Origin: Diphasiastrum complanatum
Lineage: Eukaryota > Streptophyta > Lycopodiopsida > Lycopodiales > Lycopodiaceae
Direction of reading: 5' to 3'
Assembly: GCA_029204225.1 (NCBI GenBank)
Contig: CM055096.1
Span: forward strand, 30,390,557-30,454,556
Length of the DNA stretch: 64,000 nucleotides
Below, piece after piece: positions 46,901 to 54,562 of this stretch. The notes under the pieces were generated by a model, which was given only the letters and a program-made list of their open reading frames with translations, searched no databases and was not told the origin of the DNA. Every line of letters begins with the position of its first letter. Positions within the stretch are counted from its first letter, which is position 1. The translations under genes were made by a program, and so were the position numbers.

Positions 46901-48224
46901 ACATTGAAGGCTAGCAATGCTCACGTTCTCTGTTCTTTATATTATCGCTTAGCAGGTGCAAAAACGCAGGATTTATGATATTACAAATGTTCTTGAAGGG
47001 ATTGGCTTGATTGAAAAGAATGAAAAAAACAGAATACAGTGGAAGTGAGTGCTAAGCCTATCCTTAAAACAAACAATTGCTTTATTTCACCTTTTTGCTT
47101 TTGTTGAGTGACATGATTAAGATGAAGCTTTTCTCCCATGCGAGCAGGGGATTAGGTGTCTCCTCGATAGGAGAGGTTAATGATGAAATATCATTGCTTC
47201 AGGTGAGATTATATCACTTTTTCTGTCATCTTGTTGTTGTTCTAACTCTGCATTGGTTGATAATACGCTGAAGTGCCATGATGCATTCTCAAACAGTTGC
47301 CAAACATTGCTTATTGCATTGGCATTCTGATTAGGCCTTTTTCCGTTATAGTCCTTAGCGTACAATCTTTGCAGTTCTATGGCCCTGAACGCCTATTTCA
47401 CTTCTCTTGATCATGCCAACCATGTAATTCTATGCTATACATTTGGTCCTTGATAAAGTTTTATAATTGCTCAGATTCAATTGAACAAATCTGAGTATGT
47501 GTCTTTTTGGCTTCTGTGGCCCTTTGGTACATCATCATGCAGATGAGGAGGCACAGTTTTGGTTCTTCTCTTGTTTGTCAGTATTTTTCTGCATATAGAT
47601 ATAGGACACATTGCTACAAATAACATGATATTCTTTGAAGGTTTGTATGAAGAAACTTATTCAATGAAGATTGATATGTTCTGCAGGCAGATCTTGATCA
47701 CCTAAATAAAGAGGAGCATGAGTTGGATGAGAATATAAGGTATATTGAGTTATTATTATTCGAAGCAGTAACTGGATAGTGAAAAACTGTAAATTTTTTG
47801 CAACTTCAAAATAAAGCTGCTGTCTGTGCAGTACAAGTCTTTTTGGAGATATTTTTTGAAGTTCATCTTTTTCTTGACTGTGCAGGGAAATGCGTGACAA
47901 ACTGAGAATTTTTAGTGAAAATGAGAATAGAAAACAGTATCCTTGCTTTATATTTGCTGTTTTTTTCACTTTTGGCTCTTTCATGAAATATTTGTTTGAT
48001 GAGCTGGAGATATTATGGTTTTCAAAATAGTGATTTGCTCAATCAGTGAAGAAACCCCTTTTGCAGAATTGTCTATTATGACCTTGCAATTGAGACTTTT
48101 TTTTAGTAGGAAGGATTCATTCTGAAATGAGATTTCAATCGATTGAAGAACTTGATCTTAACTCTCATATTGAAGATGGCTGTACGTGACTGAAGATGAT
48201 ATCAAAAGTATACCATGTTTCCAG
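28675..48224 (+). CDS. E2F: E2F transcription factor gene (plant E2Fa/b/c type), 3' end not in window
   Basis: Nine exons (28675-28935, 45836-46013, 46116-46175, 46348-46433, 46956-47044, 47148-47202, 47687-47739, 47886-47936, 48176-48224) have GT donors and AG acceptors and join in phase to 294 codons without a stop. Exon 1 carries the N-terminal plant E2F motif ([18 protein letters not shown]). Exons 3-5 give the linker CRYDSSLG and the winged-helix DNA-binding domain with the [18 protein letters not shown] signature. Exons 6-8 give the dimerisation coiled coil, and exon 9 starts the marked box ([16 protein letters not shown]). E2F binds TTTSSCGC-type sites with a DP partner in the nucleus and controls S-phase genes under RBR. 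The rest of the marked box and the RBR-binding C-terminus are missing from the window. Intron 1 is 16.9 kb. No lesion is seen, so the gene may be functional if the missing exons lie beyond 64 kb. Confidence 0.9.
29052..29072 (+). CDS. Possible 21-nt E2F microexon
   Basis: A strong pyrimidine tract and acceptor (TTTTTCTTTTGCACAG) is followed 21 nt later by a good donor (GTAAGA). The segment would add seven residues (QTSDFLV) in frame between exons 1 and 2. It is not needed for a continuous frame, and no homologous residues can be assigned. Confidence 0.25.
29164..32880. repeat. Decayed tandem-repeat array inside E2F intron 1
   Basis: A unit with GATGTTGTAGCA-TTGGTCC, GCATGATGG-GTTGATGG, TTTGTGGGT-GA-TCTAT, GGTTGAA and CCTTTGTTATGTCA recurs with heavy divergence near 29570, 31228, 31606, 31790, 32145 and 32458. 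The segment 29180-29470 (CTCATTTGAGATCTTTGTCC ... GAGAAGTG) aligns with 32570-32850. Spacing is 300-400 bp where units adjoin. No coding capacity is seen. Confidence 0.6.
32881..33704. other. Intron sequence with a small palindrome
   Basis: Nothing coding recognised. At 33502-33542 arms CCATTGGACTAAGGAAGA and TCTTCCTTAGTCCATTGG form an inverted repeat of 18 bp with a 5-bp loop. A partial third copy of the arm lies just upstream at 33474-33498. Confidence 0.5.
33705..34183 (+). repeat. 5' LTR of the non-autonomous element
   Basis: 479 bp, TGTTAC...TTTACA. Contains GCATGGGGGTTGCATGGGTT, also found in the 3' LTR. Confidence 0.8.
34185..34200 (+). other. Primer binding site, tRNA-Met type
   Basis: TGGTATCAGAGCAAGG, one base after the LTR end. 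Confidence 0.85.
34760..35480. other. Exon-like patchwork inside the non-autonomous element
   Basis: A higher-GC stretch within an AT-rich element. It contains intron-like acceptors (TTTTTTCTTTGATTGCAG near 34888) and short frames such as [20 protein letters not shown] (35214-35273). It could be a captured host-gene fragment. A CT microsatellite lies at 35311-35333. No gene is identified. Confidence 0.3.
35539..35829 (+). CDS. 96-codon ORF of unknown nature in the non-autonomous element
   Basis: An ATG-initiated basic ORF containing [14 protein letters not shown] and [13 protein letters not shown]. It matches no family I know and has no relatives in the window. It could be a gag relic, captured sequence or chance. 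Confidence 0.25.
   Translation: MWPRASCEPQLRIIVDSPDQKPRKLHKEIILCYPNKSSMSLVHRFRIDGKLLVLHGFSFPNWYPVRGKFVWILESMSNTQLRKYIRIILKFFSFWT
36130..36545 (+). repeat. 3' LTR of the non-autonomous element, truncated
   Basis: Aligns with 33705 onward for about 416 bp with substitutions and small indels, then diverges after CATGTCTCTT. Confidence 0.75.
36914..36990. repeat. GGTAGGTGA minisatellite
   Basis: Repeats of GTAGGTGA and GTAGATGAGAGTGG with a period near 24 bp, in E2F intron 1. Confidence 0.7.
37135..37567 (+). repeat. 5' LTR of the gypsy element
   Basis: 433 bp, AGTTATGG...CGTAACT. A likely TATA box TATAAGTAG at 37377-37385 sits about 190 bp before the LTR end. Confidence 0.85.
37377..37385 (+). 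promoter_or_regulatory. TATA-like element in the gypsy 5' LTR
   Basis: GGCTATAAGTAGGG, conserved at 42610-42618 in the 3' LTR. The position fits a U3 promoter. Confidence 0.5.
37568..37580 (+). other. Primer binding site, tRNA-Met type
   Basis: TGGTATCAGAGCA immediately after the 5' LTR. Confidence 0.9.
38259..39420 (+). pseudogene. Gypsy gag (capsid and zinc knuckle), frameshifted
   Basis: Starts [14 protein letters not shown] at 38259, with a frameshift near 38310. The long frame (to about 39110) then holds the capsid-like gag domain ([53 protein letters not shown]). A second frameshift near 39110-39170 precedes the knuckle [14 protein letters not shown] (CX2CX4HX4C) at about 39246-39287. 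Only two indels separate it from a continuous gag. Confidence 0.85.
39422..39862 (+). pseudogene. Gypsy retropepsin
   Basis: [18 protein letters not shown] carries the catalytic D-T-G, followed by [20 protein letters not shown], the flap and C-terminal block of gypsy proteases. Ends at a TAG (39860-39862), after which the same frame stays open for 318 codons. Confidence 0.85.
39863..40816 (+). CDS. 318-codon open frame of unknown nature in place of gypsy RT
   Basis: In the same frame as the protease, directly after its TAG. No RT, RNase H or integrase motif is present. It is rich in Ser, Leu, Ile, Phe and Trp, with an internal duplication ([15 protein letters not shown] at about 40597-40650 and 40675-40728). 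The pyrimidine-rich strand makes stop codons rare in every frame, so openness alone is weak evidence for coding. Confidence 0.35.
   Translation: MVTEKQFVRSLPKADDAALLSIQSTSVAASLSPSVGPLPQVDAASDLEVVAVCLAPICLDSQISYSVVIPGFIDIETVYLGGISTIAFVHTSDFPLGSVVGAVSSPLVSISPSLESVMADVPADFYGVLHGSTFDGSLTIGDKVSSFALLHGSLLEVCDLPHDISTVPDMIYAPLALTVTHISSEDICQMVTITYLGYLYAGTFLDEYTDILSSPGVSTYRFAAVHADGIHFWVHATDSFLPLDIWHSWLLRIAWISFGPIAFTTASFSAMDIWHSWLLHIAWFSFGPVDWCWFFHITDRLWCGYLYDYACGSLSIP
40817..41700 (+). other. Remainder of the stuffer region in the gypsy element
   Basis: Further open segments (about 40850-41278 and 41310-41537) are again T-rich and without known domains. Phrases such as [15 protein letters not shown] recall the DIWHSWLL repeat. 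With 39863-40816 this region occupies the place of RT, RNase H and integrase core. Confidence 0.4.
41700..42310 (+). pseudogene. Gypsy integrase C-terminus and chromodomain
   Basis: Reads [19 protein letters not shown], then the GPY/F module ([28 protein letters not shown]). A chromodomain follows ([20 protein letters not shown], then EESTWEP), ending at a stop (42308-42310) about 50 bp before the 3' LTR. The frame is intact. Catalytic integrase residues are absent because the core is missing. Confidence 0.9.
42358..42800 (+). repeat. 3' LTR of the gypsy element
   Basis: 443 bp, AGTTATGG...CGTAACT, with an extra 10 bp or so near 42399 relative to the 5' LTR. Confidence 0.85.
42987..44787. 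other. E2F intron 1 sequence, nothing recognised
   Basis: AT-rich and non-repetitive at the level I can see. Short frames on both strands resemble nothing. Confidence 0.4.
44857..45550. mobile_element. TIR element B1, nested in A2
   Basis: Ends CATAGTTGCAC and GTGCAACTATG are an exact 11-bp inverted repeat. Flanks AACCGTGG and AACCACGG match at 6 of 8 bases. Subterminal arrays consist of GAAACGC/GCGTTTC words and GAAACGT variants. The interior holds a T-run (about 44943-44966) and a GC-rich block. The stretch 45405-45520 aligns with 63413-63530 in B2. No transposase is encoded. Confidence 0.8.
45117..45215. repeat. GC-rich hairpin block inside B1
   Basis: GGGGGG-CGGTAG-CCCCCC (45125-45142) and GGGGGCAATGCCCCC (45156-45170) lie in a G/C-rich 100-bp island, unlike anything else in the AT-rich intron. 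Confidence 0.7.
45836..46013 (+). CDS. E2F: E2F exon 2
   Basis: Starts after TTTTGTAAG, joins exon 1 in phase 0, and ends with phase 1 before GTACGT. The C-terminal part reads [20 protein letters not shown], matching the GGR...K(S/T)GPQTP segment of plant E2Fs. A different frame gives [16 protein letters not shown], but it cannot be spliced in phase. Confidence 0.75.
46116..46175 (+). CDS. E2F: E2F exon 3
   Basis: [20 protein letters not shown], the conserved segment just before the DNA-binding domain. Phase 1 at both ends, with an ATCAG acceptor and a GTACC donor. Confidence 0.9.
   Translation, partial: VHLPILQGLQLVHVDMTAH
46348..46433 (+). CDS. E2F: E2F exon 4, first half of the DNA-binding domain
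   Basis: [20 protein letters not shown] then NRAADTLH, the start of the winged-helix fold. Ends in phase 0 at CAT/GTAGGA. Confidence 0.95.
46956..47044 (+). CDS. E2F: E2F exon 5, recognition helix
   Basis: [20 protein letters not shown] then [10 protein letters not shown]. It contains the RRxYD DNA-contact signature shared by all E2F/DP proteins. Ends in phase 2 at a GTGAGT donor. Confidence 0.97.
47148..47202 (+). CDS. E2F: E2F exon 6
   Basis: [18 protein letters not shown], linking the DNA-binding domain to the coiled coil. CGAGCAG acceptor, GTGAGA donor, phase 0 at its end. Confidence 0.9.
47687..47739 (+). CDS. E2F: E2F exon 7, coiled coil
   Basis: [17 protein letters not shown] plus a split Arg codon: leucine-spaced dimerisation helix. 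CTGCAG acceptor, GTATAT donor, phase 2. Confidence 0.9.
47886..47936 (+). CDS. E2F: E2F exon 8, coiled coil
   Basis: [16 protein letters not shown] plus a split Gln codon. TGCAG acceptor, GTATCC donor, phase 2. Matches the REM-E-L--LSE-E-N-K block of plant E2Fs. Confidence 0.9.
48176..48224 (+). CDS. E2F: E2F exon 9, start of marked box
   Basis: [16 protein letters not shown], the standard entry to the marked box. Starts after TTGAAG, and ends in phase 0 before GTCAGA. The next expected block (NETLIAIKAPHG-like) was sought to the window end and not found. Confidence 0.9.
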
Positions 48225-50400
48225 GTCAGACTTTCAACTTCTCTTGAAATTGAAATTTGAATCTTATTGCCTTAAATGTTTTGCAATTGCTGTGTATTAA
48301 TGGTTACAAAGAAGTATGATCAGCTAGTGATTTGATTTTTACTCATGTTTCTTTACAATACGTACCCTGGTTGACATGAGTATAACGCACAAAGTTATAT
48401 ATTTGAGTGATAGTGCGTTTTCGGTTTCTGCAAATCGAGTAATCAAACATTTTGCCTTCTGAAGTATATACTTTTCCATGATTCCTAAGCTTCTCGAGCT
48501 TCCCTTCATGCTTCAAACATATTATCATGGAAGAAGAGTGCTTTCTCCTTTACTCTCTCTAAGGGAACTGGCTGTCATTCTTTTGGACCTTTCATGCGCG
48601 AACACCAATCCTCCCATCTGCAGAATTGGGGATATGATAAGGCTAGAAAACTATTGTACATTATGATGAATAAAACTTTTGTTGAGCTTATGTGGTGACA
48701 TGGCAAGGACCTGTTGTTGCTTGGTGACGTTGTGCGACAAACCTCAGCAAAAGTCGTGTCATGCCAACCACCTCCTTGACCCACGTTAATTGCAACGTCC
48801 TCAAAGAGTTGGTCCAATCATCACAAGGCATCCAAAAAGTGTGGGGGTATATCTCATTGACAAGCCTCCCCCAAGGGAACACAGCTCGATGCATTGTGAG
48901 TGACAACATGTACAACGTTAAGCAATTAAATATAACCTCGAAGCAACTTGCAAAGTGCATGCTAAACCCTAATCCTTAAAACACAACAATAGATGTCAAG
49001 TTTCAAATGTCACAACTTACAACTTATAATTTATAGATGATAAAATACATCAGATACATCATAGACGCAATTTGTAATTGCAAGTTCAATACCTTGTAAT
49101 TTGTAGTTTACTAAGTTCCCAACAATTACCAACACAAAATCATCTTCCTCTATCTCGTCAATGGCATCCGTGATATGCCTAAACAATACTCCATCATCAT
49201 CACTATGCTAGACTTGGAGGTGTTGACCATCATAAACATTGTGTCTATGCAACAAGACACCAATTTATCAATGATATGGTGCTTTTAGGCCTTGCTTGAG
49301 CCATCTGAGATGATAGCACACCGAAACCTCACTACTAGCAAAGAATGTTGAACGATTAGTGTAGGGTCACTTGTGGTTGAAGAATGAGCCTCCTTCTTCG
49401 AGGGCCAAGTTTTGCCACTCCTGTCTCTTTTGGTGCTTGCTGGCAATCAACGATGTCACAACTAGACGTAGATAAGAGATACGCAAGGGGTCGTCCATGG
49501 AGGTGTTACTGCAATGCTTGCATGTCTATCTCTGTGTGCTCGAGTCACTGTATGCCATGACAATTGTGACCCCACCAAAGTAGCTATTAGCTCAAGCATC
49601 AGAGGCTTGCTCTCTCTTGCTTAGGCTTGCTCTTCCCCTCTTTTCCTTTTCCTTCTGAGTTGAAGCTTGAAGTTTCAAGCCTTCTCTAGAGACTAAGCTA
49701 GAGTTCAAGCTAAATTGTGATTCCCTAAGTGCTTAAACCCTAATGTCCTCCTCTTCCCTTTTATTCCCCCTTATCTCTTATCCTTGTTGTCTATCTTCTA
49801 TCCTCTTTCCTCTTCCCTTACCCTCCTTGTGCTCTCCCTTATCTTCTTCTCCTTGCTTTTGAAACTAGTTAAGAAAGTTTGAGGCTTAAGCTCTCCTTGA
49901 CCTCGTTCCTCCACTCGTCTTTCTTTGCCTTGCTCTCCCCCTCTTCTTATCTTCCCTGCGCTCTAAAACACAATGCGACTTCTTGTGGAAATTTTATATA
50001 CTAACTACTTCACTAAGTGCGAAGATCCAATGGTTCTGACCAAGGGTTATGCTACCAAATATCAATGCATCAAGATTTATCTTCCAAGATGTTTATGGAT
50101 TCACACAACTTTGATCTTGTGGATCAACTCAGCTATGAACAATGAAAACCAATGTATTTGCTAGAAAGAGAAATATACACAATGTGATCAAATATAGATC
50201 AACCCAAATGCTCGTCTACTATCTCAATACAAAATGAATGGGTTGAGTCCCATTGAAATCATGTGTAGAATACGGCTCACGTCTCCAAACCCTAACCATA
50301 CCAATGGTGTAGATGGTGCATTGGTAGATGTAGCTAATGAGAATAGGTAACTTGTGTAGCACTTTTGGAGATTTTTTAAAATACAGGCTTCGGACTCCTC
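48225..50400. other. E2F intron 9 or 3' flank, mostly unrecognised
   Basis: No E2F marked-box or C-terminal exon found. Apart from the transposase scrap at 48688-48960 I see no domain. 49620-49960 is CT-rich. Confidence 0.4.
48688..48960 (-). pseudogene. hAT-type transposase scrap (DUF659-like)
   Basis: A 90-codon minus-strand frame contains YPHTFWMPCDDWTNSLRTL then TWVKEVVGMTRLLLRFV. It resembles the FWTPC-x(2)-H-x-LNLAL ... W-x-E-V...F block of plant hAT transposases, with the His lost. It is too short to be sure. Confidence 0.4.
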
Positions 50401-50489
50401 CTAGCTGTATTTCACATGTGTGAGGCCCAAAATTTGACAAGGAATATGTCTCTTAGTTGGCCTAAGTTGGTATATGCATATCTTTTACA
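50010..50489 (-). mobile_element. Probable 3' LTR of the minus-strand copia at 50.5-51.2 kb
   Basis: On the minus strand a purine-rich AGGTAGGATTTGAGGGTGGA (50490-50509) follows the pol end, then TGTAAAAGATATGC starts at 50489. It contains CACATGTGTG near 50412. The far end is unplaced. Confidence 0.45.
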
Positions 50490-50505
50490 TTCCACCCTCA
50501 AATCC

Positions 50506-51175
50506 TACCTAGCCTCTTTGAAACTTGGTTTCTCTTTGATGCCAAGAGCAAACCTATGCCTCTCAAACAACTCTCTGCCCAATGGCCTAGCAAAATTATT
50601 AGCCACAGAATCTATAGATGGAACATGATAGAATTATTTGTTAGACTTTGGGCTGAGATGTTATCACCATAAATGGTTGGTGAAGACTCGAGATCGTACA
50701 TTTCAATCTCAACAAGCAGTTTTTTGATCCATAATTCCTCTTTGCATGAAGTGGTACACGCATTGTACTTTGACTGCACGAGATGAGAGAGAACTTGTGT
50801 CCCGTACTTTTTCGATAGCCAAGAAATCACTCCATTCAAAAAGTAGGCATATACACTTCTATATCTTATATCCACTTCATTGCCTACATAATCTGAATTT
50901 GAAAATTCAATGAAGTCAACATGAGAGCCTACATACTCTGTGCAAAAGTTCCTAGTTCTCAAGAGGTATCTCAAGGCTCTCTTTGCTAGACTCCAATGTC
51001 TACTAGGACTTTGCATGAATTGACTAAGCTTGCTAACACAATAGCTTAGATTAGGTCTTGTGATTGTTAAGTACATGAGGCTTCCAATCAGCTTTCTATA
51101 GAGAGCACTGTCTTCAAAGAATGCTTCACTATTTCTTATAATTGGCTTACAATTTGGTTCCAATGAAGCTGCAAT
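50506..51175 (-). pseudogene. Ty1/copia RT C-terminus and RNase H
   Basis: Minus strand: YRKLIGSLMYLTITRPNLSY, VSKLSQFMQSPS, an RNase H region in which the first acidic block has become FSNSDYVGN, CKEELWIKKLLVEI and IYGDNISAQSL. After a stop near 50612, the tail NNFARPLGRELFERHRF runs to a stop at about 50506. The catalytic RT part is missing. A family distinct from A and B. Confidence 0.8.
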
Positions 51176-51500
51176 AGATTTACAACGCTCGTCTTGCCAG
51201 AGAGAGAGATAGTGACAAAGTGAGGGATATTCTGCTTGTTTAAATTGTTAGAATTGTTTGCTCTTTCATGCCCATTCGCACTCCATCTCAGTTATGGGAA
51301 GCATGGGTAGTGAGTAGGTTTTTTGCAAGTTTTTTCGGTGCGTAGTCGTCGTCCACCCCCTGATAATTAATTCTGGGGGGGGGGGGGGGGGTTGGGGTAG
51401 GGTGGGGAAAATTCATTTTAATTGATTTTGGGCATGTGGGAGTGAGCGGGGAGGGGCTCGTATTTTTTTGAATTTTTTTTTTTTGCGCCCGGGGTGGACG
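51176..51500. other. Low-complexity spacer with a 17-G run
   Basis: Holds an uninterrupted G-run at 51375-51391 and G/T-rich flanks. No gene. Confidence 0.6.
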
Positions 51501-51504
51501 CGCC

Positions 51505-51605
51505 CACTAGTACCCTCTGGTATGGTACCGCCGGTACGGTACTGCCGGTACCATATCAGTGGTACCGCCCTCAGACCCGCGGTACCAGGGCGGTACCATT
51601 TTTAA
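51505..51605. repeat. Array of GGTACCG/CGGTACC inverted words, possible element end
   Basis: After CTAGTACC (about 51509) come GGTACCG, GGTACGG, GGTACC, GGTACCG, CGGTACC and CGGTACC within 90 bp, followed by a T/A-rich stretch. The layout resembles the subterminal arrays of A1, A2, B1 and B2. No opposite end was found. Confidence 0.5.
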
Positions 51606-51739
51606 TATTTTTTTTAAAAAATATTTTTAATAATTTTTTTTTGCATATTAACTACCAAAAAAGGACAAAAAAAAGTAAAAAAAAGGGGTTCTGGGTATAA
51701 AAAAAGAGGGTACAGTACATGATGCAGGGGACTGGTGCA

Positions 51740-51925
51740 GTGGCACATGGGCACTGCGGGTGAGCAGACCGAGGGGCCAATGGGAGACCAACACAGCGGG
51801 TAGCATCACATGGGGGCAAGTATAGAGGCACATGGGCATTGTGGGTGAGCAGACCATGGGCCCAATGGTAGACCAACACAGGGGGGGAGCATCACATGGG
51901 GGCAGGTACAGAGGCACATGGATGG
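51740..51925. repeat. Tandem repeat, period about 85 bp, 2.2 copies
   Basis: GGCACATGGGCA-TG-GGGTGAGCAGACC, then AGACCAACACAG and GCATCACATGGGGGCA, starts at 51742 and 51827. A partial third copy starts at 51913. Confidence 0.85.
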
Positions 51926-52157
51926 ATGATGGGATTCACATGGCCGATCAGGCTGTGGGGATAAATAGGCACTCACAATGCCATTGTGGTCGGCATTTTC
52001 AGAGGCTGTGAGAGAGCTGGTGATAGACAGTGAGAGAGCAAGCGAGAGCCGGTGACAGGTTGTGAGAACAGGCTGTGAGAGATAGGCTATTTGAGAGACA
52101 GGGTGCTGTGGGAGGGTTTTCAAGGACTAGGTGCTGTGAGAAGAAGGTCGATCGAGA

Positions 52158-52522
52158 TGGCAGAGCGCATACCATCGAAGGCCGAGGGCGAAGCCAGGAG
52201 AAAGCTTGAGGAAGATATCCGAAGGCACAACGAGAGACATCGGAAGCAAGAGGCAGATATCCGAGAGATGCTGCGATAGACTCGGCAGAGAAATCCGGAA
52301 CCGGAGCCACCCGCCCCCGCTGTGGATCCTGTCCCCGCTGTCGAGCTGGATCTGGATGAGCTAATCGGAATGAATTTCACACGACGGCAGCTCATCATGG
52401 TCAGGGAAAGGGCGGCCAGACGTCGGGCTAACCAGGAGGCAGCTCGGGCTAATTGGGAGGCAGAGCAAGAGCGACAAAACAATGCACCAGACGAGGGCGA
52501 GGAGTCGGTGGAGGATCAGTGA
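52158..52522 (+). pseudogene. Small coiled-coil protein of a possible DNA element, one internal stop
   Basis: MAERIPSKAEGEARRKLEED, Arg/Glu-rich helix, a TAG at 52277-52279, then in the same frame a proline linker, ELDLDELIGMNFTRRQLIMV and a second Arg/Gln/Glu-rich helix, ending SVEDQ. About 120 codons. Composition predicts two charged coiled coils. No known family. It lies convergent with the minus-strand AT-hook ORF and downstream of the GGTACCG array. Confidence 0.5.
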
Positions 52523-53049
52523 GGGATGTTTAGAATAGATAAGGTCCAGCCATATGTGGCGGATTGTTGCTATGTAGTTTTCGGCAGTTTATGGTGCAGC
52601 AAATAACTAGATGGCTGCTTAAAAAAATGACAGTATATGTGATGTTATCTTGATACAACGGTTGAATATATACATAGTTGTTTTTTGTGCAATGCTAGCC
52701 TGGTCATGTAAGATGCAATATCTGTAATTTTTTTAAATGCAGATGTATTACATGTGTTTATGAAATGTCGTTTGGGGTGTAGGGGTGATTGCTGTGCTCA
52801 TGATGTAGGTGCATATATGTGAAGCTAGCATTCACTTCAAACGAAATTAAATGAAAATAGGATTCACACACGCACATAGAATTCGACATAAAATTGAAAA
52901 TAAAGCATCACATGTACAGAGCGACATACGCACAATGTGCAACAAATAATGTAGGCCAAACACTGTATATAATGTGAAAAATCATCTGAGTACAATGGTA
53001 GACCGTCTGCTAGAGACAAACTACTGAAACTAAAACAACAGAGCCACAA
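52523..53049. other. Spacer between two convergent ORFs
   Basis: AT-rich intergenic sequence of the possible element, where 3' ends of both transcripts would lie. No terminator motif was assigned. Confidence 0.4.
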
Positions 53050-54300
53050 TCAATGCTCTGGCTCTGACTCAGACGAATGCTCTGGAGACAACTCAGGGCC
53101 CCGAGCTGACTCTCGCAGCCGATATCTCTGCTTGTCTGGAACTGGCATGGGCTGTGTATCTGAGGGGGAAGACTTGTCATCCTCATTCTCCCAATCAGCC
53201 TCCGCATCAGCCCCCAAGCAGGCCAAACCAACAACACGTGCTCCAACTGGCTGTGATACTGCACCTCTACCTGTACCTGGAGCCCCGCGTGGTCGTCCTC
53301 TCCTCCCTGGCAGTTTCTGTGCCTTGCCTTTCTTGTTCGGTGCACCCTTGGGCCTTCCTGGTCTCTTGCGGACAAGAGGAGTTGTCAATGCCTCGTCACC
53401 CCCATGCAAATCACCTGGCTGGCTAGGCTGGGCCCAAGTTGAGGCCGACTGGGATAGGGAAGCAAAAGAGGGAACTCCCTGTGCACCTGAGCGAGGAGGA
53501 TGAGCTCGTGGAGTGTGTGCCCGTGGGGCTGCTGCAGGTGGGGGAACTGGCTGTGCAGGAGGCGAGTACAGTGGCGATATGTACTGAAAGGGGCGCTGTG
53601 GTGGCCGGTACTAGTACATCCTGGGTGCTGCCAAAGGAGGAGGATGTGACGTGGGTGCTGCCACTGGAGGAGCCACTGTGGATGTGGGCGCTGCAAGAGA
53701 AAACCTGGGCACAAATGGTGGCCTGCCATGGAGACCTGGTGCTGCAGAAGTGGACGGCGATGGAGGGGCTGCAGGCCTAAATGGCATCGGTGGCACTGGA
53801 GGAGCTGTGCGACGCACATACACCCTCTGAGGAGCTGGAGAAACTGTAGGCACCTCATGCAGTTGCTCTGGCTAGGACTCTGTGTATGGCATGCTGGCAA
53901 GAGATGATGGGGGCGCCCTGACACTCGGCATCTGCTGGGCCTCTGAATCCAATGTGGCAACCAAGTCGTCCAGCTGGGCATCCGAATACAAATGCTCTGG
54001 GCTCTGGGACTCATCCTGTGCACCAGCCTCTAAATCATCCTGTGCACCAACCTCTGAATCATCCTGTGCACCAACCCCTGAATCAACCCAAGCCTCATCC
54101 TGTGCCTCTTCATGTGCACCCTGTAGACCTTGCATGGCCTCCCAATCTGTGCAATGAAAGTCATCAGGTGCCTCCTCTGGTGTGCTGTCGTAGTAACGGC
54201 CATGACTCTGTGCTGCACGCATCCAAACATCTGTGGGACCGGGATCTAAACCACTCTGCCCTCTATCAAGAGCCTCCTCCATCAATGGTCCCGACAGCAT
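53050..54300 (-). pseudogene. Proline-rich AT-hook protein fragment, probably transposon-encoded
   Basis: One minus-strand frame of about 416 codons is broken by only two TAG stops (near 53872 and 53611). The acidic N-terminal part (HGRYYDSTPEEAPDDFHCTD) has a GAQDD repeat (VGAQDDSEVGAQDDLEAGAQ). A Pro/Ala-rich middle follows, then a C-terminus with two AT hooks (KRPGRPKGAP; GRRGRPRGAP) and an acidic tail (ELSPEHSSESEPEH). It lacks an N-terminal domain because the frame is interrupted at about 54286 by an LTR fragment. A transposase C-terminus is my inference; no catalytic motif is visible. Confidence 0.5.
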
Positions 54301-54562
54301 ACCGCTGGCGCCACGGACCGAATGGTCCCGACGGCATACCGCTGGCGTCCTGGGATACGACCCTCAGCTATGTGCCAACTTAAAAATTTTGAAAGCGGCC
54401 TTGCTTCCTTCAATCATGCCTAGATCGTGTGAGGTGATTGCACATCGATCTGAGCTCTCTAGACTCCGCTAGAACTGATCAAAGATTTTCAACCATAGAA
54501 ACTTGGCGCCGGCTGGATTCTGGTAACAGTGGCGCCGGGAGTGGCGTTACAACATCCACCCC
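54286..54562 (-). mobile_element. Inverted fragment of the 23.5-24.8 kb LTR family
   Basis: Its reverse complement aligns with about 23690-23845 (GGCGCCAAGTT, GAAAATCTTTGATC, GAGAGCTCAGATCGATG, GATCTAGGCATGATT) and then jumps directly to about 24195-24325 (AAGGCCGCTT, CACATAGCTGAGGGTCGTAT, CGGTATGC). The intervening 350 bp of the other copy are absent. It interrupts the AT-hook ORF. Confidence 0.8.
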
